Shown piece by piece: positions 46,462-54,710 of a stretch of DNA of 64,000 nt (position 1 is its first letter; every line of letters starts with the position of its first letter). The DNA is taken from positions 110,738-174,737 of the forward strand of contig NZ_SCFB01000002.1 in NCBI RefSeq assembly GCF_004210305.1. The letters run 5' to 3'. Source of the DNA: Candidatus Finniella inopinata. GTDB taxonomy: Bacteria; Pseudomonadota; Alphaproteobacteria; Paracaedibacterales; CAIULA01. The position numbers and the translations under genes were made by a program. Under the pieces are notes generated by a model. The model did not search any database. It saw only the letters and a list, made by a program, of their open reading frames with translations, and was not told the origin of the DNA.

Positions 46462-48157
46462 AACTACTGGAACTGCTAGATTGTTTATTTTTCACTTTCT
46501 GACAAAAACCAATAAAATTCTCTACAATTTTTTTTGCTAAAGACCCTGGGAATTCAGGTTTTTTCCCAGCCTTATGGAGAAATGAATAAGTAAAAGTATC
46601 CTGAACGCCCTCTGAATGAACGGTAACGTCGGAACCTCGCCGATTCGATTCAAGCTGATCTTGTACGTTTAACTTGTTTGCAATCTTCACCATTAAACGT
46701 GCCAATTCACGACTTTTTACAGAACCACTTATCGACGGAATAATTCCCGCAAGCTCACCTTGCGGTGCAAGTTGAGTATTATTATTGTTGTTACTGTTGT
46801 TTAAAAGCTGCTCATCTTTTCCTTCTTTTCGTTTTCTAAGTGCTTCTTTGGCAGCCTTTTTTTCAGCTTTCTTATCTGCTTTTTTTTCTTCCCTTCTTTC
46901 TTTTTTGGTCGTTTTTTTCGGGCTTTCCTCTTTTTGGGTCACAGTAGCCTGCTCATCTTGGATGGCTTTTTGATAGTTCTGAAGTTGTGCCAAAACGAAG
47001 TCGACTTTTTCTTTGGCACTTTTTTGTTCATCCGCAATGACCGCAGGATAATAATCAGGGAAAAATGACTTCACCAAGTCTTTAGCAATTGTGAAGGACG
47101 GCGCAGCACCCTGATGCTGGAAAACAGATTGAATCTGCATGGAAATTTCGTTGATAATGGAAATGGCCAAGGGTGCATAATCAGCCGCAGGTAATGCCAG
47201 CAGGGTTTTTTCAACTTGTGGAAGGCCTTCTTCAAAAGAGAAAAAGCGAGAAGAGGCCCCTTTTAAAGAATCTTTAACCGCACTATATTCTTCGTCGCCG
47301 TGCATAAAACTCTGCATGGGTAAAAGTAAGAAAGGACTTTCCCGATCTTCCAAACCGCTGTAGTAACAAGCACTGAATTCAGCCGAATTAGAACTTTGAA
47401 CCAGAAATCCATTGTTGGCCAAAATGTCTCCACCATTAAGCAGAAAGGAATAAGGAAGTCTTCTTTCACTCAAATAACGTGGCCCGTAATAAAGTGTTCG
47501 AGTTTGTAAAGGAGCCGCATACTGTTTTAACGCTGAGAAGGCCAACACGACACCTTGATCTTTTAAAAAAACGATACTATAGAGAGGTTGTTCTTTTGCG
47601 CGTGGAATATAATTCGCAATCGCACAAGGAATGTCATTATTCCAAACCAAAGCTTTTCTTTGTTCAAAAAGATTAGCCATGGTCTTGTTGATTTTATCAA
47701 TCAAAGGGCTAAACCTTTTAAGTTCTTCGTTTAAGCATATGTCATCACAATACCCAAGAACCTGGCTTTTACTTTCCAACCTTTCATTTTCAAAACATGC
47801 TGTTGATTCCTGCAGAAGCGTTACGAAACCACTGTAATAGTTATAAATCTCGCTGACCTCATAAATGCTGAAAAGATTTGATTGGTGCATTAATAAAAAA
47901 TTAGCTGATTGCTTCATAAGAAGTTCAATATTCTTTTTCAGGTGTTCCGATCTGTGCCTGGGGCTTGTTATTGATATATAGTCAAAAAGGTCTTTATAAT
48001 CTGGGTTCAACATACCCACTTCCACGGATTTTTTAGAAAAATAAATATTTTCATACCCTTCTAAGGGTATACTTCCCGAGTCCAATGCCTCTGATGCCAT
48101 CACATGACCAGAAAGTTTTATTAGGTAAAGCGCTGAAATTATAAGACGAAAATTCAT
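46427..48157 (-). CDS. Exported protein with Lys-rich linker and poly-Ser end
   Basis: A 576-residue protein with a signal peptide (LIISALYLIKLSGHVMA, cleavage before SEALD). A long helical/mixed N-terminal region follows, with ALVWNNDIPCAIANYIPRA near 170-190. Then come a very basic linker (KKERREEKKADKKAEKKAAK, about 425-445), an Asn run, a compact C-terminal domain (VKSRELARLMVKIANKL through SLAKKIVENFIGFCQKV) and a run of 14 Ser. The order signal peptide, body, Lys-rich linker, small C-terminal domain matches the protein at 28314. The poly-Ser end lies antisense to the 3' end of the GT9 gene. No family was recognised. Confidence 0.72.
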   Translation of the reverse strand: MNFRLIISALYLIKLSGHVMASEALDSGSIPLEGYENIYFSKKSVEVGMLNPDYKDLFDYISITSPRHRSEHLKKNIELLMKQSANFLLMHQSNLFSIYEVSEIYNYYSGFVTLLQESTACFENERLESKSQVLGYCDDICLNEELKRFSPLIDKINKTMANLFEQRKALVWNNDIPCAIANYIPRAKEQPLYSIVFLKDQGVVLAFSALKQYAAPLQTRTLYYGPRYLSERRLPYSFLLNGGDILANNGFLVQSSNSAEFSACYYSGLEDRESPFLLLPMQSFMHGDEEYSAVKDSLKGASSRFFSFEEGLPQVEKTLLALPAADYAPLAISIINEISMQIQSVFQHQGAAPSFTIAKDLVKSFFPDYYPAVIADEQKSAKEKVDFVLAQLQNYQKAIQDEQATVTQKEESPKKTTKKERREEKKADKKAEKKAAKEALRKRKEGKDEQLLNNSNNNNNTQLAPQGELAGIIPSISGSVKSRELARLMVKIANKLNVQDQLESNRRGSDVTVHSEGVQDTFTYSFLHKAGKKPEFPGSLAKKIVENFIGFCQKVKNKQSSSSSSSSSSSSSSQEK

Positions 48158-48369
48158 TAAAATACTTCTATATATGGTTATATTGCATCTTCATTATAAA
48201 AAATTTTTGTTTAAAAAACCAGTTTATTTAAAGAAGACTTTTTCATTCAGATGTCCCCTTGCATCATCCATTCCACCCGTATTATTGTCATTTCACAGAT
48301 TGGCGACTCTTGAATTTTTAGGAGGCACCTCGCAAAACCTTTATCCCAAAGATATTTACGTTATATAAT

Positions 48370-49059
48370 ATGTCAGATCGTCCCTCTTCCACCACATTCT
48401 ATAAAGTTTACGGTCGCCACCAGGCTCGCCCCTTAAAATCTCATCAACGGAATTTATGGCAAGATTCTCTGCCGACGTTTTTGTTTGACCATAGCCTTTG
48501 CCATAACCTTGATTTTTGGCATAAAAAAAAGGTGTGTCTGGAAATAGGTTTCGGCAGTGGCGAACATTTACTTGGACAAGCGCTTAGTCATCCGGACAAG
48601 CTGCATATCGGGTGCGAACCTTTCATTAATGGGGTTGCTGCCTTTTTACAGCAGGCCAACGAACATGATATTCAGAATATTCTGATCTTTCCTGCAGATG
48701 CCCGTCTGCTATTAAAGGATCTGCCCCCGCAATCCCTGGACGAGGTTGTCTTATTGTTCGCCGACCCTTGGCCCAAAAACCGCCACCATAAACGCCGATT
48801 TGTTCAGGCGGATCAAATTAAGCAGATTCACCACCTGCTGAAACCCCACGGTACATGGCGAATCGCGACGGATGATGCGGGTTACCAAAGTTGGATTTTG
48901 AATCATTTTTCAATCCCAGAGGTGCAAGCCTTGTTTCATCAAAAGCGCCCCGACATTTGGGAACGGCCTGACTTAACCGATTGGCCGCTGACACGATATG
49001 AACAAAAGGCCCTTGAAGCGGGGCGAAAACCTTTGTATTTGGTTTACAAAAAAGTATGA
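48370..49059 (+). CDS. trmB: tRNA (guanine-N7)-methyltransferase
   Basis: TrmB makes m7G46 in tRNA. The 229-residue class I methyltransferase has VCLEIGFGSGEHLLGQA (motif I), GCEPFINGVAAFL, PADARLLLKDLP and the family signature LFADPWPKNRHHKRRF (about 135-150), ending GWRIATDD-like and LTRYEQKALEAG. The 212-base upstream region is AT-rich and non-coding. It is followed 14 bases later by the GrpB-GNAT gene. Confidence 0.95.
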   Translation: MSDRPSSTTFYKVYGRHQARPLKSHQRNLWQDSLPTFLFDHSLCHNLDFWHKKKVCLEIGFGSGEHLLGQALSHPDKLHIGCEPFINGVAAFLQQANEHDIQNILIFPADARLLLKDLPPQSLDEVVLLFADPWPKNRHHKRRFVQADQIKQIHHLLKPHGTWRIATDDAGYQSWILNHFSIPEVQALFHQKRPDIWERPDLTDWPLTRYEQKALEAGRKPLYLVYKKV

Positions 49060-49072
49060 GAAACTAACGATC

Positions 49073-50017
49073 ATGAAATCCATCACTGTTGTTCCCTATA
49101 ACCCCGACTGGCCTCAACTGTTTGAGCGCGAAGCAAAAGAAATAACCCGTGCGCTTGGTGGTAATTGCTTACAGGTTCACCATGTGGGCTCAACGGCGGT
49201 TCCAGGGTTGGCGGCAAAGCCAAAGATCGACATTATTGGGGTTGTCAAAGATCCCGATCAGGCCATTGTGAATTTAGAGGCAGCTGGGTTTGATTACAGG
49301 GGAGAGTGGAATATCCCCTTTAAGTTTAACTTTACGAAACGCGGAGAACTTGAGGTTAATCTTCATGTTTTCGAAGCTGACCACCCAGAGATTGAATTGA
49401 ATCTGCTTTTCAGAGATTATTTGCGGGCTCATCCTTTGGCATTGGCTGAATACGCCGCCTTAAAGGCTGTTCTTTTGAATCAAAAGGAATCATTTGAAAA
49501 GAATAATCCTTTATTCACAGGATATACGTTAGGCAAGGATGCCTTTATTCGGCAGGTGTTACAAAAAGCGGGGTTTAATCGGCTGCGGCTTTTGAAATGC
49601 ACCCATCATCTGGAATGGCAGGCCGCCAAAGAATTTCGCCAAAAGTATTTCTTTGATAAGGTTCCGGTGGACGATCCCTATACGTGGACGTTTAATCACA
49701 ATGACCATGTTCATTTGGTCCTTTGCCAGGGAACACATGTTGTTGGGTATGCGCATCTTCAATTATGGCCCCATCAAAGGGCGGCGATGCGGATTATCGT
49801 CATCGACGAGCCGTTCAGAAATCAGGGGTTTGGTCGGCACTTTTTGACGCTTTGCGAAGAATGGTTAAACCGGCAAGGCTATCAAAGTCTGCACGTTGAA
49901 TCATCCCCCCTCGCCTATGCTTTTTATAAAAAGCACAATTACCAGACAATGCCGTTCGAAGACCCCGATGGGTATGAAAGCGACCCGCAAGATATTGCTA
50001 TTGGGAAAATTTTATAA
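49073..50017 (+). CDS. GrpB-GNAT fusion protein
   Basis: A two-domain protein of 314 residues. Residues 1-165 are a GrpB/UPF0157 nucleotidyltransferase-like domain (VVPYNPDWPQLFEREAKEI, VHHVGSTAVPGLAAKPKIDI, where the GS and D-x-D-like residues sit). Residues 175-314 are a GNAT acetyltransferase (MRIIVIDEPFRNQGFGRHFL, then LHVESSPLAYAFYKKHNY). GrpB-GNAT fusions are known; the joint function is not. An open frame reaches back to 48998 inside trmB, but ATG 49073 begins the GrpB homology (MKSITVVPYN). Confidence 0.9.
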   Translation: MKSITVVPYNPDWPQLFEREAKEITRALGGNCLQVHHVGSTAVPGLAAKPKIDIIGVVKDPDQAIVNLEAAGFDYRGEWNIPFKFNFTKRGELEVNLHVFEADHPEIELNLLFRDYLRAHPLALAEYAALKAVLLNQKESFEKNNPLFTGYTLGKDAFIRQVLQKAGFNRLRLLKCTHHLEWQAAKEFRQKYFFDKVPVDDPYTWTFNHNDHVHLVLCQGTHVVGYAHLQLWPHQRAAMRIIVIDEPFRNQGFGRHFLTLCEEWLNRQGYQSLHVESSPLAYAFYKKHNYQTMPFEDPDGYESDPQDIAIGKIL

Positions 50018-50168
50018 GCTTTCAAAGGCGAGAAAGCCGCGAATAGTCATTCGAGTTAAGGCTTTTGAACCGCCGTTTATGGAAAAGAAAATCAAACAGA
50101 AAAACCTGGGAAATGATCTGAATGGGGTATAGAATTTAAGCTAAGAAAACTCTTTGGCGTATCATTTT

Positions 50169-50795
50169 ATGAACGATTTTTTATGGCAGGCCTTTGTTAC
50201 CTTACTGGTTGTAATTGACCCCTTCGCGGTGGTCCCTGTCTATATTGGGCTTACCCATAAAAAAAGTCCGGACAAGCGACGCCGCATTGCGCAAAAATCT
50301 TGCTTTATAGGATTGGTGCTTTTGCTGGCATTCGCCTTTTTGGGTGATCAATTGCTGAATGCGTTGAACATCTCAGAGCCGGCCTTTAGAATCGCCGGGG
50401 GGTTCTTGTTGTTATTGGCATCTATTGAAATGGTCATGGGCAAGACCGTTGGATTGCGGGCCTCAACAGGAGATGAGGAGGCCGAAAAGCACGAGGATGT
50501 ATCTGTCTTTCCCCTAGCCATTCCCTTGCTGGCAGGGCCTGGGGCCTTGACCTCCATTGTGATCTTAATGCGCCAGGCTCAAGCCCGTAGTTTTCTGACC
50601 AGCCTTGCCGTTTCATTGCTGGCGGTTCTGGTTTTGGGCATCACTTATATCTCGTTTCGGCTGTCCGATAGAATTATGAAAGTGTTGGGTTTGACCGGTA
50701 CAAATGTTTTGACCCGCGTGTTTGGCATTATCTTGGCGGCCCTTGCCATTCAAAACATGATCACTGGGGTGATTGCGGTTTTGAGAGCTGTGTAG
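50169..50795 (+). CDS. MarC-family membrane protein
   Basis: A 208-residue protein with six hydrophobic segments of the MarC/UPF0056 family. Signatures are LLVVIDPFAVVPVYIGLT, EPAFRIAGGFLLLLASIEMVMG and FPLAIPLLAGPGALTSIVILM, with LTRVFGIILAALAIQ near the end. The early link to antibiotic resistance in E. coli was withdrawn; function is unknown. An in-frame TTG at 50154 precedes the ATG at 50169, which begins the family homology. Confidence 0.92.
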   Translation: MNDFLWQAFVTLLVVIDPFAVVPVYIGLTHKKSPDKRRRIAQKSCFIGLVLLLAFAFLGDQLLNALNISEPAFRIAGGFLLLLASIEMVMGKTVGLRASTGDEEAEKHEDVSVFPLAIPLLAGPGALTSIVILMRQAQARSFLTSLAVSLLAVLVLGITYISFRLSDRIMKVLGLTGTNVLTRVFGIILAALAIQNMITGVIAVLRAV

Positions 50796-51045
50796 GGAAA
50801 GATCGCAACGAACCGGATTCATTCGAGGACATTGCCAAACAACTGGTTGAAATTTTTTAAAAAATTCGTATGTGATAATTTTCCAATCTATGCTTAATGT
50901 AATCAACCTTAATGATTTACGATAATTATTGTATTGTGGGATTTTATCTTGGGTATATTCATTGTTTAAACGATAAGGCAAATTCCTAAAGGTAAAATCT
51001 TAAAAAGCTCCTAGCCACATTTAAATTTTCCAAATGGGAGGCACT

Positions 51046-51360
51046 ATGGCCATATCGGAAATTCCCAGCAAACTCATCGAAAGAACAGAAAGCTTGGTAG
51101 AAACAAAATTGCAAGTAGCCGCCGAGCTTACTAAAATTGTCTATACAAATGATAAGGATCCTATGACCGACGAAAAGGTTTTAAAAAGCTATAAAAAATT
51201 CTACGATTCTTTAAAAGATCTGGCTCCAACACCCCTAGATAGCCCTAAAAAGACACATATATATTTGTTAATTGGGGCTATTTTTTTAGCTTTTGTATCT
51301 TTCTCGTATGTATTTTTTTATCTATGCGGATTAAATTTGCCGACGTTTGGCGGCTCTTAA
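51046..51360 (+). CDS. Small tail-anchored-type membrane protein
   Basis: A 104-residue protein: a charged helical N-terminal part (about 1-70) and one hydrophobic segment (IYLLIGAIFLAFVSFSYVFFYL) near the C-terminus, followed by 12 residues. GGGAGG lies 4 bases before the ATG at 51046, so this start is preferred over the in-frame ATG at 51034 that contains the SD. It has its own 250-base upstream region. No family was recognised. Confidence 0.6.
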   Translation: MAISEIPSKLIERTESLVETKLQVAAELTKIVYTNDKDPMTDEKVLKSYKKFYDSLKDLAPTPLDSPKKTHIYLLIGAIFLAFVSFSYVFFYLCGLNLPTFGGS

Positions 51361-51424
51361 GGGATGAACGGGTTTATACACAAATGCAGCAATAGATCTC
51401 TCGTGATGAAGCTGCCAGTTAAAA

Positions 51425-52303
51425 TTAGATCGCATCAGCAATCTGAACCGTCATCGCCCGAACTGTATTAGATAACAAACACGCAATCGTCATGGGGCCA
51501 ACTCCACCAGGTACGGGCGTCACATAACCGGCAACTTTTTGCACTGACTCCCGGTCCACATCGCCCACTACGGATGCTTTCTCTTCTGTGGATCCATCTC
51601 GGTTAATGCCAACGTCGATGACAATGGCTCCGGGCTTAATGAAGTCGGCCGTGATAAACCGAGGCTGGCCGATAGCCGTCACCAAAATGTCGGCCTGCTG
51701 GCAAAGTTGCTTCAGGTTAACTGTGGATGAATGCGCCAGGGTGACCGTGACATCGTTATTTGTCAGCAGCATCGCCATGGGCTTTCCGACCAAAATAGAA
51801 CGCCCAACGACCAGAGCATGCTTCCCCCGCAGATCTGGGCAAACCGATTGAATCAGCTCCAAACATCCAAGGGGGGTACAGGGCACCATCAAGGGATCCC
51901 CTGATATCAATCTGCCCAGGTTATAGGGGTGCAGGCCGTCCACATCCTTGGCGGGATTGATTTCATTTAAAAGCCGTTGCCTGTTAAAAGCATTGGGCAA
52001 GGGCAGTTGCAACAAAATGCCATGAACACCGGGATCCTGGTTCAGCCCCTTAATCAGGTCCAAAACTCCATCCTCTACCATATTTTCAGATAACTTATGC
52101 ACGCAGGAATCGATACCAACCTCGTGGCACGCCGCCTGCTTGTTTTGCACATACAATTGGCTTGCCGGATGATCGCCCACCAAAATCACATGCAGAGATG
52201 GCTTTCGACCAAACGCATGAAAAGTCTGACTCACATGTTGTTTAATATTTTGACGCTTGAGGGCGGCAATTAATTTGCCATCAATGAGTACTGCTTGCGT
52301 CAT
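51425..52303 (-). CDS. folD: Methylenetetrahydrofolate dehydrogenase/cyclohydrolase FolD
   Basis: FolD interconverts methylene-, methenyl- and 10-formyl-THF, feeding the formyl donor used by Fmt. It has LHVILVGDHPASQLYVQNKQ (catalytic Tyr/Lys region), GILLQLPLPN, PAKDVDGLHPYNLG, and the Rossmann block ALVVGRSILVGKPMAMLL, closing with TPVPGGVGPMTIACLL. The open frame includes an upstream TTG; ATG 52303 gives 292 residues. It lies 9 bases after yggT in a shared transcript. AAGGGTTTTTG serves as the SD. Confidence 0.95.
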   Translation of the reverse strand: MTQAVLIDGKLIAALKRQNIKQHVSQTFHAFGRKPSLHVILVGDHPASQLYVQNKQAACHEVGIDSCVHKLSENMVEDGVLDLIKGLNQDPGVHGILLQLPLPNAFNRQRLLNEINPAKDVDGLHPYNLGRLISGDPLMVPCTPLGCLELIQSVCPDLRGKHALVVGRSILVGKPMAMLLTNNDVTVTLAHSSTVNLKQLCQQADILVTAIGQPRFITADFIKPGAIVIDVGINRDGSTEEKASVVGDVDRESVQKVAGYVTPVPGGVGPMTIACLLSNTVRAMTVQIADAI

Positions 52304-52312
52304 CAAAAACCC

Positions 52313-52615
52313 TTAGGAAGGAAACTTGTATAAAATTTGCGCAATGACCCCTTGAACGAAGTAAATGATGAAAAACAAAATAAGCGGCGAAACATCGATC
52401 CCCCCGAAATTCGGAATAAAACGGCGAATAGGGTTTAAAACAGGTTCCACCAACCGAAAAAGAAACGTGTGGATTGTGTAAACAATTTGATTGTAACGAT
52501 TTACAATATTTAACGTTTCCAGCCAACCTAAAATAATGTAAACCAATACCAAAAATTGATAGAGGCCGATAACTTTCAACAGTACGCTTAACATGGGGAC
52601 AAAAATAACATCCAT
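52313..52615 (-). CDS. yggT: YggT-family membrane protein
   Basis: A 100-residue YggT protein with two hydrophobic segments (ending about residue 30 and starting near 75) flanking the conserved loop EPVLNPIRRFIPNFGGIDVSPLILFF. These proteins occur near cell-division and osmotic-stress genes; the exact function is not known. The yggT-folD pair is a common proteobacterial neighbourhood. AAGGATACGG lies before the ATG. Confidence 0.93.
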   Translation of the reverse strand: MDVIFVPMLSVLLKVIGLYQFLVLVYIILGWLETLNIVNRYNQIVYTIHTFLFRLVEPVLNPIRRFIPNFGGIDVSPLILFFIIYFVQGVIAQILYKFPS

Positions 52616-52709
52616 TCCGTATCCTTGAAAACAATCACGATTTTCTAATACCTACCCCAGAGCGCTCTAAGTTTCAAGGCCATACCTAAACGCATGAAGG
52701 AATTGGCGA

Positions 52710-54335
52710 TTAATTTCGCTCCCATCCCATCAACGCGTTGTAAAATTGGAAGAACCAGAAGTTTTTATGGTTTTTGTCCTCCCCTCCGTGGCAATAAAGC
52801 ATCACTTGGGCGCTATAGTTTCCAAGGCGTGCGTGTTGTTCCAAATAGGCAAGGCCTGTTTCTTTATTGAATCCATAGTTTCTGTTGATATAAAGCGTAA
52901 CTGGTCTGTCACCAGATGAGTGAGCATCATAATATCTAAAATAAAAATGGCTATCGGTGCCAAGTTCATAGCAACCGCGTCCATCTGAAAAATGGGCGAT
53001 ACTCGCGCTGTAACAAACAGCTTCCAGAGCATCCTGGTCCCCACCACGGATTCGTTCCTCTAGATACGCGGGCCCTGTCGTTTCGGTGAATCCAAGAGTA
53101 CCTACAAGAGCGAGGATATTAAGAGCTTGTTGGGCATGAACATCACCCAGTTTTACCTGTTCATCCAGATAGGTTCGTGCAGACGTTTGATCGAATCCTA
53201 ATTTGCACCACTGGGCTTTGTAGCTGAGTATCTTTTGTGCATCTTGGTCCCCCAGTTTTGCCTGTGATTTCAAATAGTCAAATCCCGATTCTTGCGTAAA
53301 TCCTAATTTTCCATTATCTGCTGCTTGGTTAAGTATCTTTTGTGCATCTTGGTCCCCAAGTGTTGCCTGTGATTTCAAATAGCCAAGCCCAGATTCCTGA
53401 TTGAACCCTAATTTTCCACTCTCAGCTGCGTGGTTAACTACCCTTTGCGCATCTTGATCACCCAATTTTATCCGCGCTTCTAGATAGTTGCGCCCTGTTT
53501 TGTCATCAAATCCTAACTCACAATTCCCTGCGGCCTGATTAAGTTGAGATTGCGCATCCTGATCACCCAATTTTATTCGCGCTTCTAGATAGTTGCGCCC
53601 TGTTTTGTCCTCAGTCCTTGCCCTAAGGTTAAGCTCGCACTGGGCTTCTTTATCGTTGTGTTCTCCTGCCAATTCTTCAAGCTGAGCAAGACTTCTTTGA
53701 CCAAGTGATATTGGAGCCCAGTACTTAGACCAGTACTTATGGTATTTTATAAAATAATCTATTTGTTTTTGGACTTTAGAAGAGAATATTTGGCCAACTT
53801 TTGCAAACATAGGGAACACCTCCTCTTTCTGTTCCTTTCCAGTTATCATCTGGCAATACCCCCGAAGAACATCAGAAAATTGTTCTGTATAAGCTTCCCT
53901 GATACGACTCATTAAATCGTTATCATGAATTAGTTTTTCTGGATTTTTAATCCAGTTTGCAAACTGGTCTTGTCCATGGTGAGCAAGTTGGATAGCTGCT
54001 TTGAGGCCTTCAAGGTTTTTTTCGCCATATCCCTTTATGTATTGAGTTCTAAGGCCTGGCAAATAGGCTCTTCTAATATCATCCCAACATGAAAAGATAT
54101 TGGCGTCAGGCAGGGAAGTTGATGCGAACTTGATGGCTTCCTCCAAACTGTCAAGCTTTTTGATGATGACAGCCCTGGGACCTGGACCATCAAATATTTG
54201 GTGAAGTGATGGCCTTGATATCGAGTCACCCTCTTCTGCAGTTGCAGTTGCAGCAGCAGAAGCCTGAAGTACGCTTGTATGGGTTGTATATAAAAGAAGG
54301 GTTAAAAGTGCCTTTTTGAGGGTTGGATTACGCAT
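52710..54335 (-). CDS. Exported Sel1-like repeat protein
   Basis: A 541-residue protein with a signal peptide (RNPTLKKALLTLLLYTTHTS, cleavage near LQASA). Residues about 230-450 contain six or seven tandem 35-residue repeats of the form LGF-x4-G-x2-YL-x5-LGD-x-DAQ-x2-L-x3-A, resembling Sel1/TPR-like alpha-solenoids. Neighbouring units are nearly identical in DNA (105-bp period), so they arose recently. Sel1 proteins mediate protein-protein contacts, and several in intracellular bacteria act on hosts. ATG 54335 is used; an upstream in-frame TTG has no signal-peptide support. Its product is not in an operon. Confidence 0.78.
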   Translation of the reverse strand: MRNPTLKKALLTLLLYTTHTSVLQASAAATATAEEGDSISRPSLHQIFDGPGPRAVIIKKLDSLEEAIKFASTSLPDANIFSCWDDIRRAYLPGLRTQYIKGYGEKNLEGLKAAIQLAHHGQDQFANWIKNPEKLIHDNDLMSRIREAYTEQFSDVLRGYCQMITGKEQKEEVFPMFAKVGQIFSSKVQKQIDYFIKYHKYWSKYWAPISLGQRSLAQLEELAGEHNDKEAQCELNLRARTEDKTGRNYLEARIKLGDQDAQSQLNQAAGNCELGFDDKTGRNYLEARIKLGDQDAQRVVNHAAESGKLGFNQESGLGYLKSQATLGDQDAQKILNQAADNGKLGFTQESGFDYLKSQAKLGDQDAQKILSYKAQWCKLGFDQTSARTYLDEQVKLGDVHAQQALNILALVGTLGFTETTGPAYLEERIRGGDQDALEAVCYSASIAHFSDGRGCYELGTDSHFYFRYYDAHSSGDRPVTLYINRNYGFNKETGLAYLEQHARLGNYSAQVMLYCHGGEDKNHKNFWFFQFYNALMGWERN

Positions 54336-54583
54336 AAAAACCAAGCAGTATGTTGCTACTATTTTAGTGTAATTTTATTAAACTTTTAGTGTCAAGATCC
54401 AACACAAAAACCATTTTCTCAACCCCCATATCTTTGCCTGCTTGTTAAAATCCAACTACGCACTTGTCGGCTTTTAAATGACAAACCCCATAAGGAACAG
54501 CCAAAAAAGAAGCCTAAGCCACAGAAAAACAACAGAAAAAGATTGACCCATTAATTGAAAACCGATACCTATAATTTCATGTT

Positions 54584-54670
54584 GCCTGCTTGGTGGAATT
54601 GGTAGACACAACAGACTTAAAATCTGTCGCTCTTTGGGCGTGCCGGTTCGACTCCGGCAGCGGGCACCAT
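54584..54670 (+). tRNA. tRNA-Leu (anticodon UAA)
   Basis: An 87-base class II tRNA including CCA. The acceptor stem GCCTGCT pairs with AGCGGGC (one T-G wobble). The D-arm is TGGTGGAATTGGTAGACA, the anticodon loop CTTAAAA with TAA, a long variable arm CGCTCTTTGGGCG, and the T-arm GGTTCGACTCC. CCA is encoded. It is the expected substrate of TrmL. Confidence 0.97.
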
Positions 54671-54710
54671 CTTTGCTTTTTTATCCCTCCTTATTTTCAG
54701 GAGAATACTC

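Noticed and set aside
52623-52680. CCTTGAAA/TTTCAAGG inverted repeat downstream of the Sel1-like gene start region as a terminator
   Set aside because: The arms are about 40 bases apart with no T tract; it may be chance.
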